From Microvirga arabica (lineage in GTDB: Bacteria; Pseudomonadota; Alphaproteobacteria; Rhizobiales; Beijerinckiaceae), in assembly GCF_016811235.1 (NCBI RefSeq), contig NZ_JAFBID010000035.1, positions 1 to 54,557 of the forward strand: a stretch of DNA of 54,557 bases. Reading direction: 5' to 3'. This document shows, in pieces, positions 32,292 to 41,233 of the stretch. The number at the start of each line of letters is the position of its first letter. Within the stretch, counting starts at the first letter, position 1. Both the position numbers and the translations under genes were made by a program. The notes beneath the pieces were generated by a model. The model made no database searches. It saw only the letters and a program-made list of their open reading frames with translations, and had not been told where the DNA came from.

Positions 32292-33446
32292 TTAGGCACA
32301 GAGCTCCCCAATGATGCGGCGCAGCAAGCGCTCGCCGGATTCCAGTTCGCTGATCTCGATATATTCGTCCGGCTGGTGAGCCTGGGCGATGTCGCCGGGG
32401 CCGCAGACCACCGTCGACCAGCCCGCCCGCTGGAAGATGCCGGCCTCGGTGCCGTAGGAGACCACATGGGTGCCGTTGTCGCCGGTGTGACGGCGCATCA
32501 GGCGCTCGGCCTCTCCGTCGGTCTCTGGCCTGAGCCCTGGCACCTCGGCGATCAGCTCGACAACGACGCCAGTCTCTGGGCGGATCGCCTTCATCCGCGG
32601 CTCGATGACGTCGCGAATATAGGCTTCGTAGCGATCCATGTAGTCGCGTGGGCTCTCGGTGGGTATCGCCCGGATGTCGCTGAAGAACCATGCGGAGGAC
32701 GACACCACGTTGGCGGCATTGCCGCCTGCCACCATGCCGCAATGCAGCGTGGTGTAGGGTGGCTCGAACGGATTGGACGGATCGGCGCGGCGCCGATTCT
32801 CATCCATCACGTCCTCGTGCCAGGAGATGAGGCGGGCCGCGTTCATGACAGCGCTCACCCCTTGGTCGATCCGGCTGGAATGGACCGCATAGCCGGTCAC
32901 CTGGGTGCGCAGCTGCACGGAAGCCTTGTGACCAGTCACAACCGCATGGCGGGTCGGCTCGCCAACGATCACGGCGGCAGGCTTCGGGAGCGACCGAGCC
33001 ATGGCGTCCACCATGGAGGGCGCACCCCGGCAGGCGATCTCCTCGTCATAGGAAAGCGCGATATGAACCGGCCGCTTCAGGGGCATCTTCGCCATCTCGG
33101 GCACAAGAGCCAGCACCAGCGCGTCGAAGCCCTTCATGTCGGCCGAGCCGCGCCCGTAGAGACGGCCGTTCTTTTCGGTCAATGTCCAGGGATCGGTGGT
33201 CCAGTTCTGCCCCTCCACCGGCACCACGTCCGTATGGCCGGAGAACACAATCCCACCCTCCACTTGCGGGCCGATGCTGGCGTAGAGGTTGGCCTTGTCG
33301 CCCTCGGGGCTCATCACGAGGGTGCTTTCCACCCCATGGCTGTTGAGCCAATCCCGGCAGAAGTTGATGATGTCGAGATTGCTGCTCGTCGAAACGCTCG
33401 GAAAGGCAACCAGACGCGCGAGCATCTCGCGGGACGATAAGGACAT
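32292..33446 (-). CDS. argE: Acetylornithine deacetylase (M20 peptidase family)
   Basis: A 384-residue cytosolic metallohydrolase. The metal-binding motifs are intact: FSGHTDVVPVEGQNW (His and Asp), LYGRGSADMKGFDA, SYDEEIACRGAPSMVD (the Glu pair) and VIVGEPTR. The dimerisation domain holds HKASVQLRTQVTGYAVHSS, and the C-terminus has GGNAANVV and a His in IAQAHQPDEYIE. The sequence is closest to ArgE among M20 enzymes. It may deacetylate N-acetylornithine or other N-acyl amino acids. Because argE can be replaced by argJ in rhizobia and it lies at the head of a peptide importer operon, a catabolic role is possible. GGGAGAAG precedes ATG 33446. Confidence 0.88.
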   Translation of the reverse strand: MSLSSREMLARLVAFPSVSTSSNLDIINFCRDWLNSHGVESTLVMSPEGDKANLYASIGPQVEGGIVFSGHTDVVPVEGQNWTTDPWTLTEKNGRLYGRGSADMKGFDALVLALVPEMAKMPLKRPVHIALSYDEEIACRGAPSMVDAMARSLPKPAAVIVGEPTRHAVVTGHKASVQLRTQVTGYAVHSSRIDQGVSAVMNAARLISWHEDVMDENRRRADPSNPFEPPYTTLHCGMVAGGNAANVVSSSAWFFSDIRAIPTESPRDYMDRYEAYIRDVIEPRMKAIRPETGVVVELIAEVPGLRPETDGEAERLMRRHTGDNGTHVVSYGTEAGIFQRAGWSTVVCGPGDIAQAHQPDEYIEISELESGERLLRRIIGELCA

Positions 33447-33604
33447 GTCGTGCTTCTCCCAAGGAAAGGCGTGAGCATCCGATCCCGCGATGCGGCCGGT
33501 CAAGCCGGAATTATCACCCGTCAACCGGCGGCTGCCTGTTGACGCGGCAGGCCGCGCGCCACCATGATCCGCCCTCCTCCCCTTTCCGCCTTGCCGGAGA
33601 CACA

Positions 33605-34576
33605 ATGACCACCTTTGACGTCACGCTTGCCGATATCGAAGCCGCCCGCAGCCGCATCGCCGGACGCGTCCGGCGCACACCGGCCTTCGACAGCGCTGAG
33701 GTGTCGGCGCGGCTCGGGCGGCGTACGGCCTTGAAGATGGAAGCGCTGCAGCTGGCAGGTTCGTTCAAGGTGCGCGGCGTCTTCAACAAGGTTATGACTT
33801 TGAGCGAGGAAGAACGCCGTCGCGGACTGGTCACGGTGTCAGGCGGCAACCATGCCATCGCGGTCGCGCGCGTCGCCGGGACGCTGGGCCTCGACGCCCT
33901 CGTGCTGATGCCGAAGGTCACGCCGCGCTTCAACGTCGATCTCGCGACGAAGTATGGTGCACGCATCGAGCTCTGCGACGATGCCGCCGAGGCCTTCGCC
34001 AAGGCGGAGGACTATCAGCGCCAAGGGCGGCTGTTCGTCCATCCCTATGACGATCCGGCGATCATCGCGGGCCACGGCACCCTCGGGCTCGAATTCATTG
34101 AAGACATCCCCGATCTCACCCACGTGTTCGTCTCCATCGGCGGCGGCGGCATGATGTCCGGCGTCGCAGCAGCCCTGAAGGCAAAGCGGCCTTCGCTGAC
34201 GGTCTACGGCGTTGAAACCGTCGGCGCTCCGACGATGACCGAGGCGCTGAAGGCCGGTGAGCCGGTCACGATCCGCCCGACCTCGATTGCCCGAACGCTT
34301 GGCGCACCGTTCGCGACCCACAGGACGGTTGCCGGAGCCAAGCTCTTCCTCAAGGAGATTCTCCTCGTGGAGGACGAGCCCGTGATTGCCGATGTGAGCT
34401 GGCTCCTGCAGAAGGAAAAGCTCCTCTGCGAGCCGGCCGCCGCCTGCGTGCTGACGGCGGCTGAAACCATCGCCCCCTCGCTGCCCGACGACAGCGTGAT
34501 CGGCCTCGTGGTCTGCGGCTCGAACCTGGCCCTGGACGACCTAGACGGGTGGCGTCAGGCGACCAAGGGAGCCTGA
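33605..34576 (+). CDS. Threonine/serine dehydratase (PLP-dependent, fold type II)
   Basis: A 323-residue enzyme. PLP-binding Lys is in LAGSFKVRGVFNK. The glycine-rich phosphate loop is VSIGGGGMMSGVAAALK. Other landmarks are TVSGGNHAIAVARVAGTLG and EPAAACVLTAAE near the C-terminus. There is no regulatory ACT domain, so it resembles catabolic dehydratases or serine racemase-like enzymes. It deaminates Thr or Ser to 2-oxo acids. ATG at 33605 follows GCCGGAGAC. It is divergent from argE, with about 160 bases between the starts. Confidence 0.9.
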   Translation: MTTFDVTLADIEAARSRIAGRVRRTPAFDSAEVSARLGRRTALKMEALQLAGSFKVRGVFNKVMTLSEEERRRGLVTVSGGNHAIAVARVAGTLGLDALVLMPKVTPRFNVDLATKYGARIELCDDAAEAFAKAEDYQRQGRLFVHPYDDPAIIAGHGTLGLEFIEDIPDLTHVFVSIGGGGMMSGVAAALKAKRPSLTVYGVETVGAPTMTEALKAGEPVTIRPTSIARTLGAPFATHRTVAGAKLFLKEILLVEDEPVIADVSWLLQKEKLLCEPAAACVLTAAETIAPSLPDDSVIGLVVCGSNLALDDLDGWRQATKGA

Positions 34577-34671
34577 TCGCGCCAGCCATGCCCGAGGGAG
34601 CTTAAGGGTATCGGATCCAACAAGGTGCTGCCGAGTTGTCTGCAGGACAGCTCAACTGGAAAGTACCGCGC

Positions 34672-37125
34672 ATGGTTGATCCGGCTCTCCCCGCCTCTCA
34701 GCCGGGTCCACCGCCTGCAGGCTCTTCGTTGTTTACGGCCGGCGGTATCGTTCTGGCGATCGGCGGGCTTTATTTCGGCCGTGATATCTTCATCCCGTTC
34801 GCCGTCGGTATTCTCCTCAGCTTTGCGCTGACTCCCCTGGTCAACAGGCTCCGGCGATTGAGGCTCCCGAGGGTCGCTGCCGCGCTGATCGCCGTGACCT
34901 TGGCCTTCATCCTGATCGGAGGCCTCACCTACGTGGTCGGCCGCCAGTTGGTGCAGCTCGCCAACAACCTTCCAAGCTATCAGACGACGATCACGGAGAA
35001 GATCCGCGCCCTGCAAACCTCCGCTCCCGGAGGCGGGGTCGTGGACAAGGTCACGACCACCATTCAGGATCTGAGCAAGGAGATTTCGGGGGCGGAGAAA
35101 GCCACCGAACAAGCGGCCGAGCAGGCCGGCACGGCTCTCGGGAGTCCTCCTGCCCCACAGGAGCCTATTACGGTCCGGCTCGAGCGCCCGGAATCCCAGC
35201 CGCTTGAAATCATTCAGACCATTGCCGGCCCGCTCCTCGCGCCGCTGGCCACCGCCGGTCTGGTGGTCATCTTCGTCATCTTCATTCTGCTGGAACAGGA
35301 GGATCTGCGCGACCGCTTCATCAAGCTCGCAGGCGCCGGCGATCTTCAGAAGACGACGCAGGCGCTCAACGATGCGGCCGCACGGGTCAGCCGCTATCTG
35401 CTGATGCAGCTCATCGTGAACCTGACCTACGGAATCCCCATAGGGATCGCGCTCTACTTCATCGGGGTTCCCAATGCGGTGCTGTGGGGCTTGCTGGCGG
35501 CGGTGCTGCGCTTCATCCCCTATCTGGGTCCCTTCCTGGCCGCGACCTTTCCCATCGCCCTCGCCGTCGCGGTCGATCCTGGCTGGTCGATGCTGCTCTG
35601 GGTCGTCGGGCTGTTTCTTCTTGCCGAACTCATCAGCAACAACGTCATCGAGCCCTGGCTCTACGGCTCCAGCACGGGCCTGTCGTCGCTCGCTATCATC
35701 ATGGCGGCGATCTTCTGGACCACCCTGTGGGGGCCGGTCGGGCTGTTCCTGGCAACGCCTTTGACCGTCTGCCTCGTAGTCATTGGCCGATACGTCCCGC
35801 AGCTGGAGTTCCTCGGCGTTCTCCTCGGCAGCGATCCGGTCCTCGCTCCTGAGGAACGCCTGTACCAGCGGCTGCTGGCGGGAAATCTCGAAGAAGCCAC
35901 TGAGATTGCCGAGGATTACGTGGACGAGCACTCCTCCCGCGAGTTCTACGATCACGTCGCGATTCCGGCCCTTCGCCTGGCCGAGAACGATCGCCAGCGC
36001 AGCACCACCGACACCAACTACCGGCGCGCGGTCGCGACCACCGCTATATGTGTGGTGAGGGAGATCGAAGACCACGTTCGGGAGAAAACATCGTCCTCTC
36101 AAGAGGCGGATGGCGCAGACGAAGTCCCGCCCTCTGCAGCCAGTCCGAACAAGCCCATCCTCTGCATCGCAGGACGGACGGAGCTCGATCGGGCTGCAGC
36201 CGAGATGCTGGCGCAGGTTCTTGAGGAGAACGGAACCGGAGCCCGAGTCCTGCCGCCGATTGCCGTGACCGAGGGTGCTTTGGCACAGCTCGATCTAACG
36301 GGAGTGGAGGTGGTCTGCCTGTCATACCTTCACCCTCAGCCGCAGGTTTTCGCCCGCTATATCTGCCGACGCCTGCGCCGGCGAGCGCCTCACGTCAAAC
36401 TGGTCGTGTGCTGCTGGAACGCTCCACCGCAGGGCACCCACACGGAGGATATGGCCCGGCAGATGTCCGCCGATGCGGCGATCCTGTCGCTCGACGTGTG
36501 CGTCAATCAGGTCAGTGCGTGGCTCGCACATCAGGAGACTGCTTCCGATACGAGTAGCAGCCATACCCCTGCGACGATCGATAATGAGCACGAACGGCTC
36601 GCCGCCATGCAGCACCTGGGCCTTGCCGGAGGGCACCGCCATTCCTTCGACGAGGTCGCAAAACGGGTTGCCGAAGCGTTCGGCGCTCCGATCGCACTCG
36701 TGTCGATGATCATGGAGGAGCAACAGCTCATGCCGGGCGCGCAGGGCCTGCCGCCCGACCTCAACGCCAGCCGGCAGGTTCCCCGCGAGGAATCGGTCTG
36801 CGGCCATGTCGTGGCGACCGATGAGGTGATCGTATCCGAGGACGTGACGAAGGACCCTCGGTTCACGAATAACCCGCTCGTGCTCGAAAAGGGCATTCGC
36901 TTCTATGCCGGAGCGCCCTTGCGCACCTCCAGCGGCCTCGCCCTGGGCTCCCTGTGCGTCATTGACATGGAGCCGCGTGAGTTTTCCGATGAGGATCGCA
37001 TCAGGCTGCAACAGATGGCCGATGACCTCATGGCTGACCTGGAGCGCAACTCCCAAAAGCAGGATGACCAGGGAGCTCCCGCCCCTACGTCAGCGCAAAG
37101 ACTGAAACAGGATGCATCCTCCTGA
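34672..37125 (+). CDS. AI-2E-family permease fused to a cobalamin-binding-like region and a C-terminal GAF domain
   Basis: A protein of about 817 residues. The AI-2E transporter domain (about 20-390) has paired N-terminal helices, a periplasmic coiled loop with ALQTSAPGGG, and later helices with YGIPIGIALYFIGVPNAVLWGLLAAVLRFIPYLGP. Residues about 400-475 (APEERLYQRLLAGNLEEA) recall a helical cap seen with cobalamin-binding domains. A Rossmann-like segment follows (about 490-590: PILCIAGRTELDRAAAEMLAQVL). The GAF domain is at about 640-790, with LVSMIMEEQQLMPG, ESVCGHVVATDEVIVSEDVTKDPRF, and FYAGAPLRTSSGLALGSLCVID. Many homologues stop after the middle region; the GAF addition is notable. An upstream TTG start at 34636 is possible. 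Transported substrate is unknown. Confidence 0.85.
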   Translation: MVDPALPASQPGPPPAGSSLFTAGGIVLAIGGLYFGRDIFIPFAVGILLSFALTPLVNRLRRLRLPRVAAALIAVTLAFILIGGLTYVVGRQLVQLANNLPSYQTTITEKIRALQTSAPGGGVVDKVTTTIQDLSKEISGAEKATEQAAEQAGTALGSPPAPQEPITVRLERPESQPLEIIQTIAGPLLAPLATAGLVVIFVIFILLEQEDLRDRFIKLAGAGDLQKTTQALNDAAARVSRYLLMQLIVNLTYGIPIGIALYFIGVPNAVLWGLLAAVLRFIPYLGPFLAATFPIALAVAVDPGWSMLLWVVGLFLLAELISNNVIEPWLYGSSTGLSSLAIIMAAIFWTTLWGPVGLFLATPLTVCLVVIGRYVPQLEFLGVLLGSDPVLAPEERLYQRLLAGNLEEATEIAEDYVDEHSSREFYDHVAIPALRLAENDRQRSTTDTNYRRAVATTAICVVREIEDHVREKTSSSQEADGADEVPPSAASPNKPILCIAGRTELDRAAAEMLAQVLEENGTGARVLPPIAVTEGALAQLDLTGVEVVCLSYLHPQPQVFARYICRRLRRRAPHVKLVVCCWNAPPQGTHTEDMARQMSADAAILSLDVCVNQVSAWLAHQETASDTSSSHTPATIDNEHERLAAMQHLGLAGGHRHSFDEVAKRVAEAFGAPIALVSMIMEEQQLMPGAQGLPPDLNASRQVPREESVCGHVVATDEVIVSEDVTKDPRFTNNPLVLEKGIRFYAGAPLRTSSGLALGSLCVIDMEPREFSDEDRIRLQQMADDLMADLERNSQKQDDQGAPAPTSAQRLKQDASS

Positions 37126-37141
37126 TCGAAGAGTCTGAACG

Positions 37142-38347
37142 TCAGATCGAGCGGCGCCGAAGCGAGATCACAAGGCTGAATAGCAGCGCGCCTGCCGCCA
37201 TGGCGATCAGGATGCCACAGGCGGTCCATAGTGACGTGAAGGACGACCCCGGCGTGAGCGCCGACGAGTAGGCTTGGATCGACCACGCGTTGGGCGTCCA
37301 CCACCCGGCCTCCTGCAGCCAGGGCGGCAGGAAGAAGCGTGGAACCATGCTGCCGCCCGCAGCAGACAGGATGAGCACCACGAAGGTGGACAAAACCTGC
37401 GCCTGCTGACGTGAGGAGCAGACAACGCAGAGTGCCAGGGCAAGGCCCGCCGTCGCTGCGGCGACCGCAAGGGTCGTCATAAGCCATGGACCGAAAGAGG
37501 CGATGAAATCCACACCGTAGAGAAGGTAGGCCGCGGCGAAAACCAGAGCCGCCTGCACGCTCCCCTGCGCTATGAGGAAGAGGAATTTCCCGACAATAAT
37601 TGTCGCGATGGCGCCTGGCCCCGCGAGCAGGCGGTCATAGACGCCCAGGCGCCGTTCCTCAATGAGGCCGACCGCGCCCTGCACGGCGGCTAAAAGCAGG
37701 AACATCACCGCGACGGCACCGGCATAATAGGATACCGCCCAACCGGCATTCTGTGGCAGGGCGGATTCGCTGGCGACCAGACCTGCGTCACGCATGCGCG
37801 GGTCGTTGCGCGTCTCGTCCGCCTTCTCCTTGAACGTCTCGTCGATCCAGACTCGCTGCTCGGAAGTGATGCCCCCGATGGCCTCCAGGTCGGCCAGCAC
37901 CTGGGCGAAAGCAACGTCGGGCATATGAACTGCCAACAGCCGCTGCAGGTGGCCTGCCATGATGGCACCGGCAATCGCCCGCGCCTCGTGAGTGATGAGC
38001 AGGACGGGAGCACCGGCTCCGCGTTCATTGAGATCCGTCCTGAGGATGAGCCCCAGATCGACGGCGCCGTCCTTGACTAGCCCGCGCACGCTCTCGGCGG
38101 TGGCATCGTCACTGTGCGTGACGCGCAGGGTCGGCTCCTGCCGGAGCACCTGGACCAGTTGCGTCGTCGTCGGGGTTCGGGCCAGATCGGCGATGCCCAC
38201 ATGAAGCCTCAGCTGATCCCCGCCGGCGGATGAAAAGATCGCCGCAAAGATCACAAAAATGAGCGGCGGCAGCACGAACGCCATGGCCAGCGCGCCGCGA
38301 TCCCGGAGCAGGGTCAGGAACATGACGCGGGCCGCCGGGAAGATCAT
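37142..38347 (-). CDS. ABC-2 type transporter permease
   Basis: A 401-residue inner-membrane protein of the ABC2_membrane_3 type. It has one N-terminal helix (about 15-37), a large extracytoplasmic domain (about 40-190) and then five or six helices (about 205-395), as in YhhJ/DrrB exporters. The motif RRLGVYDRLLAGPGAIATIIVGKFL is the conserved cytoplasmic loop before helix three. The start overlaps the ATPase stop (ATGA at 38344-38347), so the two are co-translated. It exports an unknown substrate. It is convergent with the AI-2E fusion gene, 16 bases apart. Confidence 0.88.
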   Translation of the reverse strand: MIFPAARVMFLTLLRDRGALAMAFVLPPLIFVIFAAIFSSAGGDQLRLHVGIADLARTPTTTQLVQVLRQEPTLRVTHSDDATAESVRGLVKDGAVDLGLILRTDLNERGAGAPVLLITHEARAIAGAIMAGHLQRLLAVHMPDVAFAQVLADLEAIGGITSEQRVWIDETFKEKADETRNDPRMRDAGLVASESALPQNAGWAVSYYAGAVAVMFLLLAAVQGAVGLIEERRLGVYDRLLAGPGAIATIIVGKFLFLIAQGSVQAALVFAAAYLLYGVDFIASFGPWLMTTLAVAAATAGLALALCVVCSSRQQAQVLSTFVVLILSAAGGSMVPRFFLPPWLQEAGWWTPNAWSIQAYSSALTPGSSFTSLWTACGILIAMAAGALLFSLVISLRRRSI

Positions 38348-39297
38348 GAGTGCATGCCTTCCACATGAGCCAGCACGTGCTCCAGCCCCGGCTCGCGCAG
38401 GCGGATCTCGTTCAGGTCGATGTCATGCCGCCGGAGCGCAGCCGGCAGGGATCCGAAACCTTCAACACCTGCCGACCACGACGTCCATTCGAGCGGGTTT
38501 TCCGTCGACGCCAGCCCCAATCGTTCGAGAACGCTCTTCACCGTTTCGCCCGGCTCCCGGCTCAAGGTCACGACCACCTCGCGCCTGTCTCCGAACATGC
38601 GACGGAGAATGTCGCTGACAGGCCCCTCCTCGGCCATCCGGCCGGATGCGAGAACGCCGATCCGGTCGGCCAGCGACTTGGCCTCGTCAAGGTCGTGGGT
38701 TGTCAGCAGGATTGACGCGCCCTCATCCCGCAGATGCCTCAAGGTCCTGTGCAGCGAAAGGCGAGCTTCAATGTCTACCCCGACGGTGGGCTCGTCCAGC
38801 AGCAGAACGCGAGGCCGCGTCAGCAGGGCTGCGGCGATGTTGGCTCGGCGCTTGTAACCGCCTGAAAGATGATCCATCAGATCGCGTTGCCGGCCCTCCA
38901 CCTGCACTAGGGCCATGGCTTCCTCGACCCGCGAGGGAATATCGCGCTTCGGCAACCCTGCCATTCCGGCCATGATTTCCAGGTTCTCCCGGACCGTCAG
39001 CCGCGGATAGAGGGCGATGTCCTGCGGAACCAGGCTCATCATCCGCCGCGGCGCAGCCTCCCGACTAGGATCGCCTCCGAACACCCGCACATCGCCGGAT
39101 GCTGGCCGAAGCTGTCCCGTCAGGAGCCGCATCAGGGTGGTCTTGCCCGTCCCATTGCGTCCGAGCAGCGAATAGATCTCGCCCTGCTTCAGGGACAGGT
39201 TCAATCCCCGCAGAACCTCGCGTGCACCCAGGCGAACATGAACCTCGCTCAAGACTGCAATCGTTGGCGCCGGGAGTGCAGGCGCCGGCTCGATCAT
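38344..39297 (-). CDS. ABC-2 type transporter ATP-binding protein
   Basis: About 317 residues. It has Walker A LGRNGTGKTTLM, Q-loop SLVPQDIALYPRLTVREN, signature LSGGYKRR, Walker B RVLLLDEPTVGVD and the H-loop LTTHDLDEA. It resembles CcmA/DrrA-type exporters. The start is uncertain. I give ATG 39297 (MIEPAP); a TTG lies at 39351, and the best Shine-Dalgarno sequence GGGAGGAG lies before an in-frame ATC at 39324, with no standard start at that distance. The C-terminal tail (about 215-317) carries the usual DrrA regulatory part. Confidence 0.88.
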   Translation of the reverse strand: MIEPAPALPAPTIAVLSEVHVRLGAREVLRGLNLSLKQGEIYSLLGRNGTGKTTLMRLLTGQLRPASGDVRVFGGDPSREAAPRRMMSLVPQDIALYPRLTVRENLEIMAGMAGLPKRDIPSRVEEAMALVQVEGRQRDLMDHLSGGYKRRANIAAALLTRPRVLLLDEPTVGVDIEARLSLHRTLRHLRDEGASILLTTHDLDEAKSLADRIGVLASGRMAEEGPVSDILRRMFGDRREVVVTLSREPGETVKSVLERLGLASTENPLEWTSWSAGVEGFGSLPAALRRHDIDLNEIRLREPGLEHVLAHVEGMHS

Positions 39298-39525
39298 CGT
39301 CGACAGGTTCTGACGCGCAGGGATGGCTGTCTCCTCCCGAAAAGCCGGCAATGGCGGGCATGCTGCCTCACGTCCAGGAACCTAGCTCCGATTCCGGTTT
39401 CGGGAAGAGAGCACGCATCGATGTGATCGCCGGACGTGCCGGGGGCTCTCGCATTTCTGAGGACAAGCGCCAAGTTTGTCCTGTCCGGCCGTACCGGCCG
39501 CACGCTTCAATGAGGGGCAATATCC

Positions 39526-39948
39526 ATGCTTCGGTCAACCATTGGAATGATTGCTGGTCTTCTGTTCATCACTGGGGCGGAGGCAGCTCCGCTGACCGTG
39601 CAGGTGGAGGGCGCCGTTCCTGGCCAGGGTCCCGTCCTGGTCGGTATCTGCTCCGGGTCGCTGGATTTCGGCTCCTGCCGCTACAGCCAGACCATTCAGC
39701 CCCCGGCGACGGAGTTTCAGGTCGCGTTCCCCGATGTTCCTGAGGGATCCTACGCGATTGCCGTCTTCCAGGACACGAACGGCAACACCAACCTCGACCG
39801 GGATCAAAGAGGGCTGCCCCTCGAGCCCTACGGCTTCAGCAACGGCACAGGCCGCACGGCCCCACCCTCATTCGAAGCTGCGCGCATCAGCGTTGCCGGC
39901 CCGACCCTCACGAGAGTTCGGATCTCCCGCTCACCGCTGGCACGATAG
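39526..39948 (+). CDS. DUF2141 secreted protein
   Basis: A 140-residue exported protein with signal peptide MLRSTIGMIAGLLFITGAEAA. DUF2141 features follow: LTVQVEGAVPGQGPVLVGICS, FPDVPEGSYAIAVFQDTNGNTNLD (a calcium-like DxNxNxxLD loop), and PLEPYGFSNG. The fold is probably an Ig-like beta sandwich in the periplasm; function is unknown. It stands between the ABC exporter genes (divergent) and tRNA-Pro. Confidence 0.85.
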   Translation: MLRSTIGMIAGLLFITGAEAAPLTVQVEGAVPGQGPVLVGICSGSLDFGSCRYSQTIQPPATEFQVAFPDVPEGSYAIAVFQDTNGNTNLDRDQRGLPLEPYGFSNGTGRTAPPSFEAARISVAGPTLTRVRISRSPLAR

Positions 39949-40047
39949 GCTTTTCTCCCTTTGGTCCCGTACGCCGGCACCAAAGTGAAATTCAGGGGTT
40001 GCACAGTGCAAGCGCCGGAGCTAATTGAAGCAGGCCGTTAAAGGCGT

Positions 40048-40125
40048 CGGAGCGTAGCGCAGCCCGGTTAGCGCACTAGTCTGGGGGACTAGGGGTCGGA
40101 GGTTCAAATCCTCTCGCTCCGACCA
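40048..40125 (+). tRNA. tRNA-Pro (anticodon GGG)
   Basis: Cloverleaf read directly. The acceptor stem is CGGAGCG/CGCTCCG, the T arm is GGAGG-TTCAAAT-CCTCT, and the anticodon stem CTAGT/ACTAG flanks loop CTGGGGG, giving anticodon GGG. The discriminator A is followed by genomically encoded CCA. A T run follows. It decodes CCC. Confidence 0.96.
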
Positions 40126-40375
40126 TTTTTCAAATAGAGACCCTGTACAGAGGTCATCAGAGCAATCGCCTGAAAACACTCTGCTGGCTTGCCTCCACAT
40201 TCTCCTCTCCGATTTCGGCCACTCCCCATTTCGCTCTTCGACAAGCCGTTGATTCCCGTGCGGCCGAGCTGAAACCCAAGCAGCCCTGATGACGTTCGCA
40301 TCGCAACGGCGGCCCAGAGTCGAGCGCTTCCCTGGCGTGTCGCGGCCGAGCCGGGATGTTCAGCAGGAGATATGA

Positions 40376-40996
40376 ATGGATCGACGTGCCCTTCTCGGCG
40401 GCTTGGCCGCCGCGCTTATCGTTGCCCCTGCCCTCGCCCAGACGGGCAGCTCTTCGTCCACCATGCCGTCAGGCTCGTCGGGCAACATGCCGATGAACCG
40501 GACCGGCGCTCAGATGAGCCAGGCGGACATGCAGCACATGCAGCAGACCATGCAGCTCGGCATGGTGGCGCTGGAATCCAGCCGCATGGCCATGAACAAG
40601 CTCCGCAATGAGGATCTCAAGAAGTTCGCGAATTTCGAGGTCCAGGAGCAGACCACCCTGTCGGAGGTCCTGCGCTCTATGATGGACCCGGGCGCCACCG
40701 CCGCCACGGGATCGGCGGCCAGCCAGTCCGGCCAGTCGGCCATGCCGGCGATGCAGATGGATGCCAGCGCCCGCGACATGATGCAGAAGATGCAGAACCA
40801 GCAGGCCGGCGCGGAGTTCGACAAGATGTACCTGGAGGCACAGCTCCAAGGCCACCGCGACCTGCTGCAGGTCCAGGAGCGCTATCTGCAGGCCAACCCG
40901 CAGAACCGCGAGCACATGAACGTCGCCAAGATGGCCCGCGGGCACATCCGCGAGCACATCGCCATGCTTGAAGAGATGCAGAAGACCATGCGCTAA
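40376..40996 (+). CDS. DUF4142 secreted protein
   Basis: A 206-residue exported protein. The signal peptide is about 1-21 (MDRRALLGGLAAALIVAPALA). The mature protein is very rich in Met, Gln and Ser. DUF4142 occupies about 55-205: MQLGMVALESSRMAMNKLRNEDLKKFANFEVQEQTTLSEVLRSM and the later AQLQGHRDLLQVQERYL. The family has a ferritin-like four-helix bundle and often contains Met and His; a metal-binding role is possible but not shown. AGGAG precedes the ATG and a terminator follows. Confidence 0.85.
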   Translation: MDRRALLGGLAAALIVAPALAQTGSSSSTMPSGSSGNMPMNRTGAQMSQADMQHMQQTMQLGMVALESSRMAMNKLRNEDLKKFANFEVQEQTTLSEVLRSMMDPGATAATGSAASQSGQSAMPAMQMDASARDMMQKMQNQQAGAEFDKMYLEAQLQGHRDLLQVQERYLQANPQNREHMNVAKMARGHIREHIAMLEEMQKTMR

Positions 40997-41017
40997 GGCG
41001 CCAGCCGACAGAAAAAG

Positions 41018-41046
41018 CCCGCTCCAGCCTTCACTGGAGCGGGTTT
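41018..41046 (+). terminator. Terminator of the DUF4142 gene
   Basis: Perfect 10-bp stem CCCGCTCCAG/CTGGAGCGGG with a 6-base loop, then TTTAGGT. Confidence 0.82.
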
Positions 41047-41233
41047 AGGTCTCAGGAGCATCCTTGGAGGGATCTTGTCCAAACACGGACAGAAACCAAA
41101 TGTTTCATAAGCAGGGTGCGGCGTTCCAACCCATGGTTCGAGCCGGCATTCCCCTCCTCGCCTTCAGTGAACTTCTTCAGAGTACCAGCCGTTTTCCATG
41201 CTGCCGCTTGGCGAGAGATGGAACGGTGCTGGC

